DNA of 64,000 nucleotides from a virus, in the IMG/VR virus record IMGVR_UViG_3300023170_002584, positions 1 to 64,000 of that record. The stretch is one strand, 5' to 3'. Below the pieces are notes generated by a model, which saw only the letters and a program-made list of their open reading frames with translations, was not told the DNA's origin and ran no database searches. A program made the translations under genes and the position numbers. Below are positions 52,031-59,610 of the stretch, piece by piece. The first letter of the stretch is position 1. Every line of letters begins with the position of its first letter.

Positions 52031-52346
52031 TTAGAATCTCCTCAATTTGTTGTGCTAATGGCTCAGGAATAAACTGGCCTACTGTCCAAAGCTCCTTTAA
52101 TACTTTCTTAGTTCTTTGCAGGTCTCTAAAAGTTTTATTTACTGCTTCTTCAGTCCTTTCTTCAGCATAGTCATCCAGCTTAAATGTCCTGCAAAAACAA
52201 TCAAATATTGCCTCGTATTTTCTATCTAGCAAATTGGCAATAGCTATGATTAAATCAGGATCGGGATTTTTAGCAACAAGTCGTAGATCATCTATAGTTG
52301 CCAATATTCTATTTAGTTCCGTTTCCAGTTCAAATCTATCACTCAT
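52020..52346 (-). CDS. Unknown helical protein
   Basis: A 108-residue protein, all-helical in composition (ELETELNRILATIDDLRLVA, FRDLQRTKKVLKELWTVG). No recognised motif. Overlaps the next upstream gene as ATGA. Confidence 0.72.
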   Translation of the reverse strand: MSDRFELETELNRILATIDDLRLVAKNPDPDLIIAIANLLDRKYEAIFDCFCRTFKLDDYAEERTEEAVNKTFRDLQRTKKVLKELWTVGQFIPEPLAQQIEEILNDA

Positions 52347-52939
52347 ACCATCTCCTTAGAATATTTATAGTTGTTTAGATCATTTTTGTCCATGTTTAAT
52401 TGTTGTGCCTGCCTCACAAGCTCGTCCATAACTAACATTGAGTTCCACCAGTCTGGTGCAGGTCGTCTCTTGTTCCATTCGCATTGAATGTTTTCTCGTT
52501 TATCGTAAAAATAGTAGTCACGATATGCAACAACTGCTGAGGCGTTGCGATATTCATCTGGCATGGCTTGAGCAAAAGGAGTCATATTGCCTTCTGGAAT
52601 CATGTCGGACATCGTTGCCATCTGCCGTATACCGGCACTACAAGCATGTTCCTTGCCGTATCGCTCAGTATATTCTTCTGCTAAGGCAATGGCGTGACAC
52701 GCCGCCCATTCAAAATTGCTGCGTGAATCACCGCACCATTGAGTGCAAGGATGGTGATGATAGCCGCCGCGAAGTGGCTTGCCTGACTGAGTGAGTGGCA
52801 TTTGGCTGTCAGTCGCACCATGTCGCCGTAGAGCCGATCCAAGCTGCTGATATAGTTCTACCACCATCTTTACGCAGTGCTTGTCACAGTGCATCTCTGC
52901 CGCTTCTACGGGGTCATAAGAGAGTACAAAAATGTTCAT
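52343..52939 (-). CDS. Conserved phage protein, His/Cys-rich
   Basis: A 198-residue protein of a family I recognise as widespread in phages without known function. It starts MNIFVLSYDPVEAAEMHCDK followed by HCVKMVVELYQQL, and has HHHPCTQWCGDSRSNFEWAA and PDEYRNASAVVAYRDYY. Conserved His, Cys and Trp suggest a metal site or base handling. The start has a perfect GGAGGTG and a near-consensus promoter is 41 bases upstream, so expression is probably strong. Confidence 0.85.
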   Translation of the reverse strand: MNIFVLSYDPVEAAEMHCDKHCVKMVVELYQQLGSALRRHGATDSQMPLTQSGKPLRGGYHHHPCTQWCGDSRSNFEWAACHAIALAEEYTERYGKEHACSAGIRQMATMSDMIPEGNMTPFAQAMPDEYRNASAVVAYRDYYFYDKRENIQCEWNKRRPAPDWWNSMLVMDELVRQAQQLNMDKNDLNNYKYSKEMV

Positions 52940-52979
52940 AGTTCACCTCCAAAAAAAGAAAGCCAATGAGTATGTCTTG

Positions 52980-53007
52980 ATTATAACATACTATCGGCTT
53001 ATGTCAA
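52980..53007 (-). promoter_or_regulatory. Near-consensus sigma-70 promoter
   Basis: Minus strand TTGACA (53007-53002), 16-base spacer containing CGATA, TATAAT (52985-52980). Both hexamers are perfect. It drives the gene at 52939 and those after it. It begins right after the tRNA-Leu gene. Confidence 0.85.
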
Positions 53008-53025
53008 TAGGTTCTTGAAGAAAAA

Positions 53026-53110
53026 TCTCGACAGAGGGACTTGAACCCTCACTCCCACTACAGGAACCGGATTTTAAGTCCGGTGCGTCTGCCTATTCCG
53101 CCATGTCGAG
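53026..53110 (-). tRNA. tRNA-Leu (TAA)
   Basis: Acceptor CTCGACA/TGTCGAG, anticodon arm CCGGA-CTTAAAA-TCCGG, long variable arm, T-arm GAGGG-TTCAAGT-CCCTC. Class II, 85 nt, CCA not encoded. Confidence 0.95.
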
Positions 53111-53114
53111 TTAA

Positions 53115-53187
53115 TGCTCGCGGTAGGATTCGAACCCACAATCCGCAGGGTAGAAACCTGCTGCATTATCCGTTATGCTACACGAGC
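53115..53187 (-). tRNA. tRNA-Arg (TCT)
   Basis: Acceptor GCTCGTG/CGCGAGC, anticodon arm GCAGG-TTTCTAC-CCTGC, T-loop TTCGAAT. It reads AGA/AGG codons, the AT-rich Arg codons that dominate these genes. Confidence 0.94.
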
Positions 53188-53192
53188 GTAAG

Positions 53193-53265
53193 TAGGGATG
53201 GTGGGAATCGAACCCACGACCAATGCTTTATAAGAACACTACTCTTACCACTGAGCTACATCCCC
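53193..53265 (-). tRNA. tRNA-Ile (TAT)
   Basis: Acceptor GGGGATG/CATCCCT (first pair G-U), D-arm GCTC/GAGT, anticodon arm GTGTT-CTTATAA-AGCAT with two G-U pairs, T-arm GTGGG/CCCAC. TAT reads AUA directly without lysidine. Confidence 0.85.
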
Positions 53266-53360
53266 GTTGTAGTGGTTAGTGTCCTGATGATTCCTAGCCC
53301 ATCCGCTTTGAAGGATGCGAACTCTTAGTAGGAACAGCATGGCTTCCTTATTGTATATAG

Positions 53361-53528
53361 TCAGTTAAATACTTTTGCAGTTAGTTCGAGAAGTCTTTTC
53401 TTCAGATTGCCAATATTTTGAATGACTTCCTTTTTTTGAAAATGATCGCTGGTATTTCTTAATTGGTTTTCTAAAAAGTCAATTGCCTTAATTACCTGCT
53501 CTCGCTCCCAATCAATTTCTGTGCTCAT
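53361..53528 (-). CDS. Unknown small helical protein
   Basis: A 55-residue protein starting MSTEIDWEREQVIKAIDFLE, all helical with heptad-like Leu spacing (IGNLKKRLLELTAKVFN). AGGAG lies nine bases before the ATG at 53528. No known family. The 95 bases between its stop and tRNA-Ile hold only a small CATCC/GGATG hairpin. Confidence 0.7.
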   Translation of the reverse strand: MSTEIDWEREQVIKAIDFLENQLRNTSDHFQKKEVIQNIGNLKKRLLELTAKVFN

Positions 53529-53556
53529 TATAATTATCTCCTAAGAAAATAAGAAA

Positions 53557-53635
53557 GAGATCGAGCGGGATTTTCACCCGCGAGTCTAGTGTTGTCCATC
53601 TGTCTAATAGCTCAAGGCATCCGACTTTCGATCTC
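53557..53635 (-). other. tRNA-like structured element
   Basis: 79 bases whose ends pair over eight positions (GAGATCGA/TCGATCTC). Next to the 3' side is a T-arm-like GCGGG-TGAAAAT-CCCGC, but the loop reads TGAAAAT instead of TTCAAAT. I cannot build a normal D-arm or anticodon arm from the middle 46 bases. It may be a degenerate or highly unusual tRNA, or another structured RNA. Confidence 0.55.
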
Positions 53636-53651
53636 GTCTAACCAACCACGA

Positions 53652-54506
53652 TTAGAAGTTCACATCTTCTTCATAGTAATCTTCCTCTGTCTCTGCTGTA
53701 TCATCATAATCGTATGTTTCTCCATCGTCCTCATACTCGTATACGGCTTCTTGAAGCTGCTCACGAGCAATGGCGATAACTTCATACTCACTAACTCGCA
53801 TCTTCTGACATTCACAGTCAGATGGAACGCTTACAATATCCTTTGGATTAAATTTAACCAGAACAACTACACCAGTTGGACCAGCCCAATCTGATGCGTA
53901 CTCATAAGTACCAACGTGCAGACCAGAATCGCATCCCTTAGTATGATCGTCACAAACTTGGCGGCGTTTCATAACGCACTTATCTCCGACATTATTACGG
54001 AATGTCTTGCCAGTGTAGATGTCTACGAGATCACCTTCTTTAACTTCACCGTTCTTAACAGTGATGGGATCGCCAGCATGAGCACGTACACCCTTGTAGC
54101 CTACCATCATACCGTCGTCAGTAATTGGCAAACCCTTATGGCTCGACCAAGTATAAGATTCTTGAACAGCACGCTCACTAACATTATCATAAAGATTTGT
54201 TAGATAGTTAAGCATGGGCTGGTGGGGAAATCCTTGACGAATTAATTCTACGATACGATTAGTTGGCTGAGTAGCAATCTGCTCATCTTCAAAATACAAG
54301 AAGCCATTGCGAAACTCAAAGTCGCCCTCTGACCAATCCTCAATTTCATTGCCAGATTGGAGCAGTTCTACAAACTTATCTGAATCATCTGAATGAACGC
54401 ATGATACAAGATCTGTGTAGTGAGGATGTGTATGGTCAAACTGGTGTGGCTGACCATTTAAAACTACAGTCCAATGATTGTCATTACTCTTAATGTGCGT
54501 CAACAT
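53652..54506 (-). CDS. rIIB: rIIB-like protein
   Basis: A 284-residue homologue of phage rIIB. The conserved part is WSSHKGLPITDDGMMVGYKG, then the short-repeat region GKTFRNNVGDKCVMKRRQVC, CDSGLHVGTYEYAS and VVLVKFNPKDIVSVPSDCEC. The tail is very acidic (DDGETYDYDDTAETEEDYY). In T4, rIIA and rIIB counter prophage exclusion (Rex); the biochemical role is unknown. It has its own promoter at 54548-54575. Confidence 0.85.
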   Translation of the reverse strand: MLTHIKSNDNHWTVVLNGQPHQFDHTHPHYTDLVSCVHSDDSDKFVELLQSGNEIEDWSEGDFEFRNGFLYFEDEQIATQPTNRIVELIRQGFPHQPMLNYLTNLYDNVSERAVQESYTWSSHKGLPITDDGMMVGYKGVRAHAGDPITVKNGEVKEGDLVDIYTGKTFRNNVGDKCVMKRRQVCDDHTKGCDSGLHVGTYEYASDWAGPTGVVVLVKFNPKDIVSVPSDCECQKMRVSEYEVIAIAREQLQEAVYEYEDDGETYDYDDTAETEEDYYEEDVNF

Positions 54507-54547
54507 AATTCAAAACTCCTGTCAAAGTGAAAATAAGATACCAGTTC

Positions 54548-54575
54548 ATTATAACTTACTTATCGTCAATGTCAA
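54548..54575 (-). promoter_or_regulatory. Near-consensus sigma-70 promoter of rIIB
   Basis: Minus strand TTGACA (54575-54570), 16-base spacer with CGATA, TATAAT (54553-54548), 42 bases before the rIIB ATG. The -35 is inside the end of the gene upstream. Confidence 0.83.
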
Positions 54576-54861
54576 TACGCTTCTTGATAGTTTTGTCAAA
54601 AATTTTCCCATCTTCATATAAAAGATAGAAAGACTTGGCGATTCTATTTGTTGGGCAAAAACGACCTTCAGCCCATTCTTGCGTCCATACGTTAATTCGA
54701 TAGCGATTATTCCAGATATGATGCTGGTCAATTTTGAAAAGGTTCGGAATATTACCAACGAACTCCAATAGAAGTTCTTCTGGGATACTTGGAGATTTCT
54801 TTTGAGGCATAACTTCTTCCTTTACTGGAATAGGTCGTGGGGTTCTTACCATTGTTGTCAT
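54556..54861 (-). CDS. Unknown protein between rIIA and rIIB
   Basis: A 101-residue protein: Pro- and Lys-rich start (PRPIPVKEEVMPQKKSPSIP), then an ordered part with Trp (HHIWNNRYRINVWTQEWAEG). No known family. It starts as ATGA on the rIIA stop, so it is coupled to rIIA. Confidence 0.75.
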   Translation of the reverse strand: MTTMVRTPRPIPVKEEVMPQKKSPSIPEELLLEFVGNIPNLFKIDQHHIWNNRYRINVWTQEWAEGRFCPTNRIAKSFYLLYEDGKIFDKTIKKRIDIDDK

Positions 54862-56750
54862 CGTACAGTACCTCCAATATAGGGTGCGAATGCTTCCGGA
54901 TTCCTGCCAATCTTGTAGGAATCAACCAATTGAACCAGCGGATACTTCTTGAAAAAAGCATCCATCCATTCTTGGAAGATTGTATCTTCCTTAACTTCGA
55001 TACCAATTCTCTTAGCGATGGTGGCGATGTTCCTCTCAGGAATCATATTAACATACTCTTTCCACTCTGTCAACTCTGGACTCTCAATTTTATTGTGAAG
55101 TTCTTGCATCCTGTCAAAGTCAGTACTGCTGTAGATGTATACCCCATTAGGAGCATTTTTTGCTACTTCACGCTTAACGTAGTCGTCAATATGAATCCAG
55201 TTACTTGAAGAGAATGCCTTGCTTTTAATGTAAGCGGACTTCAATCCATGTACTGTTGGCACGTTGATTCCGTTCGCTTTCAATGTCTTGATAGAGTCAT
55301 TAAGCTGCCATGCATCTCTGCTAATGACGCTGTAGCTCTGAATTTCCCAACGATTGATCTCAACGTATACGAGTTCTTCAGATTCTGTATCAACATCAAT
55401 AGCATTCCAGTGATCAGACTTCTTACCATGACAACGTTCGCTATAGCTAAATGCAAATGTCTTAACTACAGGACCGCTGCTACGGACGTAGGAACGTTCA
55501 ATTTTTGGCAGGTCATCAAGATCCAGCAAAACATCAGTGTCAATCTTACACTCAGAAATCTGCTGCGGAGTCAGCAGAACTACTTTACATCCTGTATCCT
55601 TAACATAATTCCTCACACGCTGAGTCATACGAGGCTTATATTCATAGTATTCAACATTATTACCAAGAGGAAGATTTGTTGTTTCGATCTTCTCTGTAGT
55701 ACGACGATGATTAGTCGTGAATACTTCCATAGCTTCTGATGTAGGTGGCAGCGTATAATCCGCCATCCTAATCTTAGCATTGTTGCCAATACTCCCAGAG
55801 TTCAAACGTTGAGACATGATCGCTCGCTTGAATGGAGTAGGCTCAGCTTCAATCTTCTGCGTTACCAGATCATGAAGTTGTGCTCTAACAAGTTCAAATT
55901 TTGCCTTAACAGCAGCCCTGACCTTATCTGTCATTGACAGATTTTCACGAGCAGTATCAAAATCTAATTCGCCAAGTTCAAACTTTAAGTACCCACCAGC
56001 GTGGATGTCGCACAATTCATAAGGAATTCTGTAAGAAATATTACCCATAATTGCATACATATCGCCATAGCCGCCAGTCAGGCCAAAATCATCTGACTGG
56101 AAGATATAAGCATCACGTTGCTGCTTGCATCGTGAAACAACATGCACGTTATTAATATTTGGAATAGTTCCCTGCCAAAAGCGGAAGACGTTCTCTGCTT
56201 CAGCCTCGAACTGACAAACCCTGCCATTTACAGACAGACTAACTTCAAGACCATTAGCCTCGTCTGTTTCACATTCTGCTAACAGAGCAACGACCGGCTT
56301 GCGAGCCTCATCACGATAACAATTGTAGGTACGGCAAATGCCATCCTTGTAACTTTTAACGGTAAAACTATCAGTCATGCTGTATGGAGATAGAGATCCA
56401 ATACCAAAACATCCAATCACTTCATTAGAATCACGCTTTGTGGAGATTCCAATACCAGCAAAGATAGTGCGGACTTCACAATCATCAAGACCTGTTCCAT
56501 AATCGCGGATAGAAAAGAATGGCTCAAGTGATGTTGGCAGATGCACATCAAATGGAATGTCTGTAGTACCTGCCATAACATGTGAGTCATGAGCATTACA
56601 AGCCAGTTCGCGGATAACAGCACGTTCTTTGTGCGAATAAACCTTATCAGCAAACATGTCTACAATGAATGCGAGATCGCCAACTGCAAAGTCAGATGTG
56701 GCAAAGTCGCCGTGAACAGTAACGTCCTGTGGTGCATTTTCAATCTTCAT
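54858..56750 (-). CDS. rIIA: rIIA-like protein, GHKL ATPase domain
   Basis: A 630-residue homologue of rIIA. The N-terminal ATPase of the GHKL type is clear: VIRELACNAHDSHVMAG (N box), IRDYGTGLDDCEV (G1) and GCFGIGSLSPYSM (G2 lid). The rest is the long rII-specific part. It is predicted to be a membrane-associated host-takeover protein, as in T4. The ATG at 56750 follows GAAGGACG; promoter at 56795-56822. Confidence 0.87.
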   Translation of the reverse strand: MKIENAPQDVTVHGDFATSDFAVGDLAFIVDMFADKVYSHKERAVIRELACNAHDSHVMAGTTDIPFDVHLPTSLEPFFSIRDYGTGLDDCEVRTIFAGIGISTKRDSNEVIGCFGIGSLSPYSMTDSFTVKSYKDGICRTYNCYRDEARKPVVALLAECETDEANGLEVSLSVNGRVCQFEAEAENVFRFWQGTIPNINNVHVVSRCKQQRDAYIFQSDDFGLTGGYGDMYAIMGNISYRIPYELCDIHAGGYLKFELGELDFDTARENLSMTDKVRAAVKAKFELVRAQLHDLVTQKIEAEPTPFKRAIMSQRLNSGSIGNNAKIRMADYTLPPTSEAMEVFTTNHRRTTEKIETTNLPLGNNVEYYEYKPRMTQRVRNYVKDTGCKVVLLTPQQISECKIDTDVLLDLDDLPKIERSYVRSSGPVVKTFAFSYSERCHGKKSDHWNAIDVDTESEELVYVEINRWEIQSYSVISRDAWQLNDSIKTLKANGINVPTVHGLKSAYIKSKAFSSSNWIHIDDYVKREVAKNAPNGVYIYSSTDFDRMQELHNKIESPELTEWKEYVNMIPERNIATIAKRIGIEVKEDTIFQEWMDAFFKKYPLVQLVDSYKIGRNPEAFAPYIGGTVR

Positions 56751-56794
56751 GTCAATCGTCCTTCAAAAAAGTGGTTGGTTGTTTGTACGGCTTG

Positions 56795-56822
56795 ATTGTA
56801 CGATGATTATCGGCATTGTCAA
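56795..56822 (-). promoter_or_regulatory. Near-consensus sigma-70 promoter of rIIA
   Basis: Minus strand TTGACA (56822-56817), 16-base spacer with CGATA, TACAAT (56800-56795), 45 bases before the rIIA ATG. The -35 overlaps the stop codon of the gene upstream. Confidence 0.8.
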
Positions 56823-57013
56823 TAGATGTCTTGAAACTTTTCTTCAAGAAAATCAGAAATCAGTTTTTCTGCATCTTCAAGAGTCCATTCCATAGCATAC
56901 GCATGATATGCTTCTCTGCATCGAGTGCCAAGAGCGTTTTCGTTTTCAAATTCTTTCTTGGCAAGTTGAAAATTTTCTCTGTAAAGAATACTCAGATGAT
57001 CTTCTAAATTCAT
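56819..57013 (-). CDS. Unknown small acidic protein
   Basis: A 64-residue protein, MNLEDHLSILYRENFQLAKK, helical and acidic, ending EKLISDFLEEKFQDIY. No known family. GAGGAA sits upstream of the ATG. It lies between tRNA-Lys and the rIIA promoter. Confidence 0.72.
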   Translation of the reverse strand: MNLEDHLSILYRENFQLAKKEFENENALGTRCREAYHAYAMEWTLEDAEKLISDFLEEKFQDIY

Positions 57014-57047
57014 TTTAAATTCCTCAACAAGTAATAAAAAAAATTAG

Positions 57048-57119
<72 letters not shown>

Positions 57120-57120
<1 letters not shown>

Positions 57121-57166
57121 AAAAAACTCTCTGATAGACTAAGTTTAGCATAACCTACCAGAGAGT
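57120..57166 (-). terminator. Terminator after the exported 135-residue protein
   Basis: Minus strand ACTCTCTG (57166-57159) pairs with CAGAGAGT (57133-57126) and is followed by TTTTTTATT. The 25-base loop holds the -10 of a likely new promoter for tRNA-Lys. Confidence 0.75.
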
Positions 57167-57169
57167 CAA
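57142..57169 (-). promoter_or_regulatory. Probable promoter of tRNA-Lys, nested in the terminator
   Basis: Minus strand TTGACT (57169-57164), 16-base spacer, TAAACT (57147-57142). One mismatch in the -35 and one or two in the -10; same spacing as the other promoters of this block. Confidence 0.5.
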
Positions 57170-57197
57170 GGGGAATGATGGGAAAATTCTTACAGAA

Positions 57198-57605
57198 TCA
57201 GGACTTTAGCAAATATGCTGTTGGCGTCGAAATAGGATCTGGAGATGGAACTGGAACCGGATCGTATTCTGATGCTGGCGGGACAGGGGCTGGAAGAACT
57301 TGCTGTACCTCATACATTCTGCCCGGAATAAATCTTGGCGGAACATAACGATATGTTTTTCTGTATACTGGAACATTGTATGGCGTTGTAAATGGTGCGG
57401 CAATAACTGCACCAACTCCATGCAATACGCGATGTCCCACCCCTCCAATATAACACGCAGTTCCACGCAATACCTCACACGGGGTAACATAATGGAAATG
57501 CATTGTACGTCCGTGTACTACAGTTCTTGGAACGCAGCAGTCGTCTGCTGCAAGAAAACTACATGAACTAAACAGCAAAATCGTAGCAGTAATAAGTTTC
57601 TTCAT
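57198..57605 (-). CDS. Small exported Cys/Pro-rich protein
   Basis: A 135-residue protein. The signal peptide is KKLITATILLFSSCSFLAAD; LFSSC could also be a lipobox. The mature part has DDCCVPRTVVHGRTMHFHYV and several Cys, then a Pro-rich tail (APVPPASEYDPVPVPSPDP). Short secreted proteins of this style are common in planctomycetes. I start at the ATG at 57605 after GGAGGT. Confidence 0.78.
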   Translation of the reverse strand: MKKLITATILLFSSCSFLAADDCCVPRTVVHGRTMHFHYVTPCEVLRGTACYIGGVGHRVLHGVGAVIAAPFTTPYNVPVYRKTYRYVPPRFIPGRMYEVQQVLPAPVPPASEYDPVPVPSPDPISTPTAYLLKS

Positions 57606-57630
57606 AAAATACCTCCAAAGATTAATAAAA

Positions 57631-57912
57631 TCAAAATTCCTCACCACTTAACCATTCCCATTCAAAACCCTCTAAAACATCCTTGTCGTATTGAGAATAC
57701 TTTGCCTCAATTTCTTCCCACCATTCCACATCTGATAGCGTATAAGGATAGTAACTATAGCATTCATCTTCTTCAACCGCGTCCATAATACAGTCATGAC
57801 AAACATTTTTATATTCTTCCATACTGTTTCCCATTGCAAATAAAATTCGACGAAAAGTGCCGCAGTAATCACATGCATCTACTTGTGGCGGAATTGGATC
57901 AATGAATTTCAT
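57631..57912 (-). CDS. Small acidic protein with possible zinc site
   Basis: A 93-residue protein starting MKFIDPIPPQVDACDYCGTF; CDYC and CHDC are two Cys pairs that could hold one zinc. The end is acidic and Trp-rich (EGFEWEWLSGEEF). The ATG at 57912 follows AAGGAG; an in-frame ATG at 57963 has no ribosome site. Confidence 0.75.
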   Translation of the reverse strand: MKFIDPIPPQVDACDYCGTFRRILFAMGNSMEEYKNVCHDCIMDAVEEDECYSYYPYTLSDVEWWEEIEAKYSQYDKDVLEGFEWEWLSGEEF

Positions 57913-57934
57913 TGTACACTCCTTATCGTTATTT

Positions 57935-58177
57935 TCAAGTGTTGGCTGGAGGAAAATCTTCAAGTTCTGGAAAATATCTGTTTAATGCCTGCAATCTATC
58001 ATCTGCATCTGCTAGTTTAGACAATGCACTGTGTAAATTTTCATGAAGATCTTTTGTTGAATGATCTCCAATTCCAGCAGGATGGTCCAATAAAACAGCA
58101 AGGCTAGCTAACGCCTCAGCTTTATCTGTCTGTGCCTTCATTGCCATTGCAAACAGTGCTGATTTTCTATAGTTCAT
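57935..58177 (-). CDS. Unknown small helical protein
   Basis: An 80-residue protein, Ala- and Leu-rich helices (ALASLAVLLDHPAGIGDHST, SALSKLADADDRLQALNRYF). No known family. Weak ribosome site. Confidence 0.7.
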   Translation of the reverse strand: MNYRKSALFAMAMKAQTDKAEALASLAVLLDHPAGIGDHSTKDLHENLHSALSKLADADDRLQALNRYFPELEDFPPANT

Positions 58178-58186
58178 TTTTATTTC

Positions 58187-58519
58187 CTATCTATCATAAG
58201 GCCAAATTTCTGCGAGCTTATCGTTTACTCCAACAATATTAACCAACCATCGTCCATACTTTTCTGTCTTGGTAGTATTGATAGTAACCCACCATTCTTC
58301 ATTATCTAAATTAGATTCATTTATAATGTCGGCAACTGTCCTCACTAGCCTTCTACATTCATCTGTTGCTTTAGACCAGTCTGGATGTCCACGTTCAGGT
58401 GTATCAACATTGATTAACCTGCCACGCAACTTCATAGTGATTCCAAATCCTAGATCAACAGTAAAGTCGATTGTATCACCATCTACAAATTTATCAACTC
58501 TCGCTCTGTAGTTGTACAT
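58187..58519 (-). CDS. Micrococcal nuclease-like (SNase) protein
   Basis: A 110-residue protein with the SNase fold pattern: RVDKFVDGDTIDFTVDLGFG, KLRGRLINVDTPERGHPD and KYGRWLVNIVGVNDKLAE. The calcium and catalytic Asp/Arg/Glu positions (DGDT, RL.NVDTPE, then KYGR) are present in outline. No signal peptide, so intracellular. It would cut DNA or RNA, or bind it if inactive. Confidence 0.85.
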   Translation of the reverse strand: MYNYRARVDKFVDGDTIDFTVDLGFGITMKLRGRLINVDTPERGHPDWSKATDECRRLVRTVADIINESNLDNEEWWVTINTTKTEKYGRWLVNIVGVNDKLAEIWPYDR

Positions 58520-58757
58520 TTATTTCTACTTTCTTTCCTGAATAGCGACGGGGATCGGCAAGTCCATTATCGAGTCGGTCCCTTGTGGTTATGTAATGTC
58601 TATCGCCATCCTTGCATAATACCTGATTATCGTCCAATGTCAAGCCTAAACTTAAATGATCTACCACCATTTCTGCATGAGAACCAAAGGGTGATGGTCC
58701 TGCAATAGTTCGACCAACTTCATGACGTTTCTTTGATAAACTTCTCGATTTAGCCAT
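58494..58757 (-). CDS. Unknown small basic protein
   Basis: An 87-residue protein with a basic start (MAKSRSLSKKRHEVGRTIAG), then SHAEMVVDHLSLGLTLDDNQ. No known family. The ATG at 58757 follows AGGAAAAAG and overlaps the thyX end by eight bases. Confidence 0.72.
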   Translation of the reverse strand: MAKSRSLSKKRHEVGRTIAGPSPFGSHAEMVVDHLSLGLTLDDNQVLCKDGDRHYITTRDRLDNGLADPRRYSGKKVEINVQLQSES

Positions 58758-59451
58758 TATCTTTTTCCTTCCTGATTGATTCCAAAGTAAACTTAAACGG
58801 ATTTCCTTCAATGTTTTGTACCTGCTCCAACATCATAGCAGCAATTTCGCGGATTTCAAGTTGAGCATGTTCAGAATTACGAAGTTTCTGGAAGTTGGCA
58901 AAGGATCTCATGTTAAACATTACATCAGCTTGAATCTGACTATTGTAAGTCTTGAAGAATCGTGCTGACTCTTTTGCTCGCTTGCGTCCCAATACTGGTT
59001 CAGTTTGTTCCAAACACTGATGGTATAGCAAATTCCCCATATCGGTATAAAACTCTAGCAATTTAGCCCAAGTAAGACTACCAGTGCCGGGGTGTTTGCT
59101 GTTAATATTATTGGGGTCAAGTTGAGTTCCAGCCGCAACTTTAATATCTTTCCAATCTTCCGGCAGGTAATACTTATCTTCCTTCAATTCCTTATATCTA
59201 GCAGACTCGGCGTTAAGACTGCTAATACGATGTTTAAGAAGATGAATGTGACTAGCGATATCTGTATTAACCAAAAAATGAACAACTCCTTTTTCAAACG
59301 GGGTTTCATGACCGTTACTCCATAACATGTCTATAAGTTTACCAACTCGCTGACGCTTATCGTCCGTTAGTTCGCGGCTTGTAGATGTCCATGCTGAGCA
59401 GGCGATTACTTCGTCAGATCCATAATAACCAATAAGTTCCACAGTATTCAT
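58750..59451 (-). CDS. thyX: FAD-dependent thymidylate synthase ThyX
   Basis: A 233-residue ThyX that methylates dUMP to dTMP using FAD and methylene-tetrahydrofolate. The ThyX motif is KHRISSLNAESARYKE (RHRxxSxNxxSxRY with Lys for the first Arg); HETPFEKGVVHFLV and NFQKLRNSEHAQLEIRE are the flavin and C-terminal blocks. Works after the dCMP deaminase. Confidence 0.93.
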   Translation of the reverse strand: MNTVELIGYYGSDEVIACSAWTSTSRELTDDKRQRVGKLIDMLWSNGHETPFEKGVVHFLVNTDIASHIHLLKHRISSLNAESARYKELKEDKYYLPEDWKDIKVAAGTQLDPNNINSKHPGTGSLTWAKLLEFYTDMGNLLYHQCLEQTEPVLGRKRAKESARFFKTYNSQIQADVMFNMRSFANFQKLRNSEHAQLEIREIAAMMLEQVQNIEGNPFKFTLESIRKEKDNG

Positions 59452-59454
59452 ACA

Positions 59455-59610
59455 TCAAGATCCTTTGCTGATTTCATACCAAATGAAGCCAAAATTGGCA
59501 ACCGCATAAGACGAGAATATCAGTCCATGCGGATAGTCCTTTTTCATAAAGAAAGATATACCAGTTATCAGATAACATATAGTTGGAACAACTAAAGATA
59601 TTAGAGTCAT
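59455..59610 (-). CDS. Small membrane protein
   Basis: A 51-residue protein with two hydrophobic stretches (LISLVVPTICYLITGISFFM; GLIFSSYAVANFGFIWYEI) separated by KKDYPH. It starts as ATGA on the DUF1501 stop with GAGGG upstream, so it is coupled to that gene and may be its membrane partner. Confidence 0.72.
   Translation of the reverse strand: MTLISLVVPTICYLITGISFFMKKDYPHGLIFSSYAVANFGFIWYEISKGS

Noticed and set aside
53266-53360. 31-codon frame with AAGGAAG before its ATG
   Set aside because: It runs into the tRNA-Ile gene and has no protein-like pattern; the region shows only a small CATCC/GGATG hairpin.
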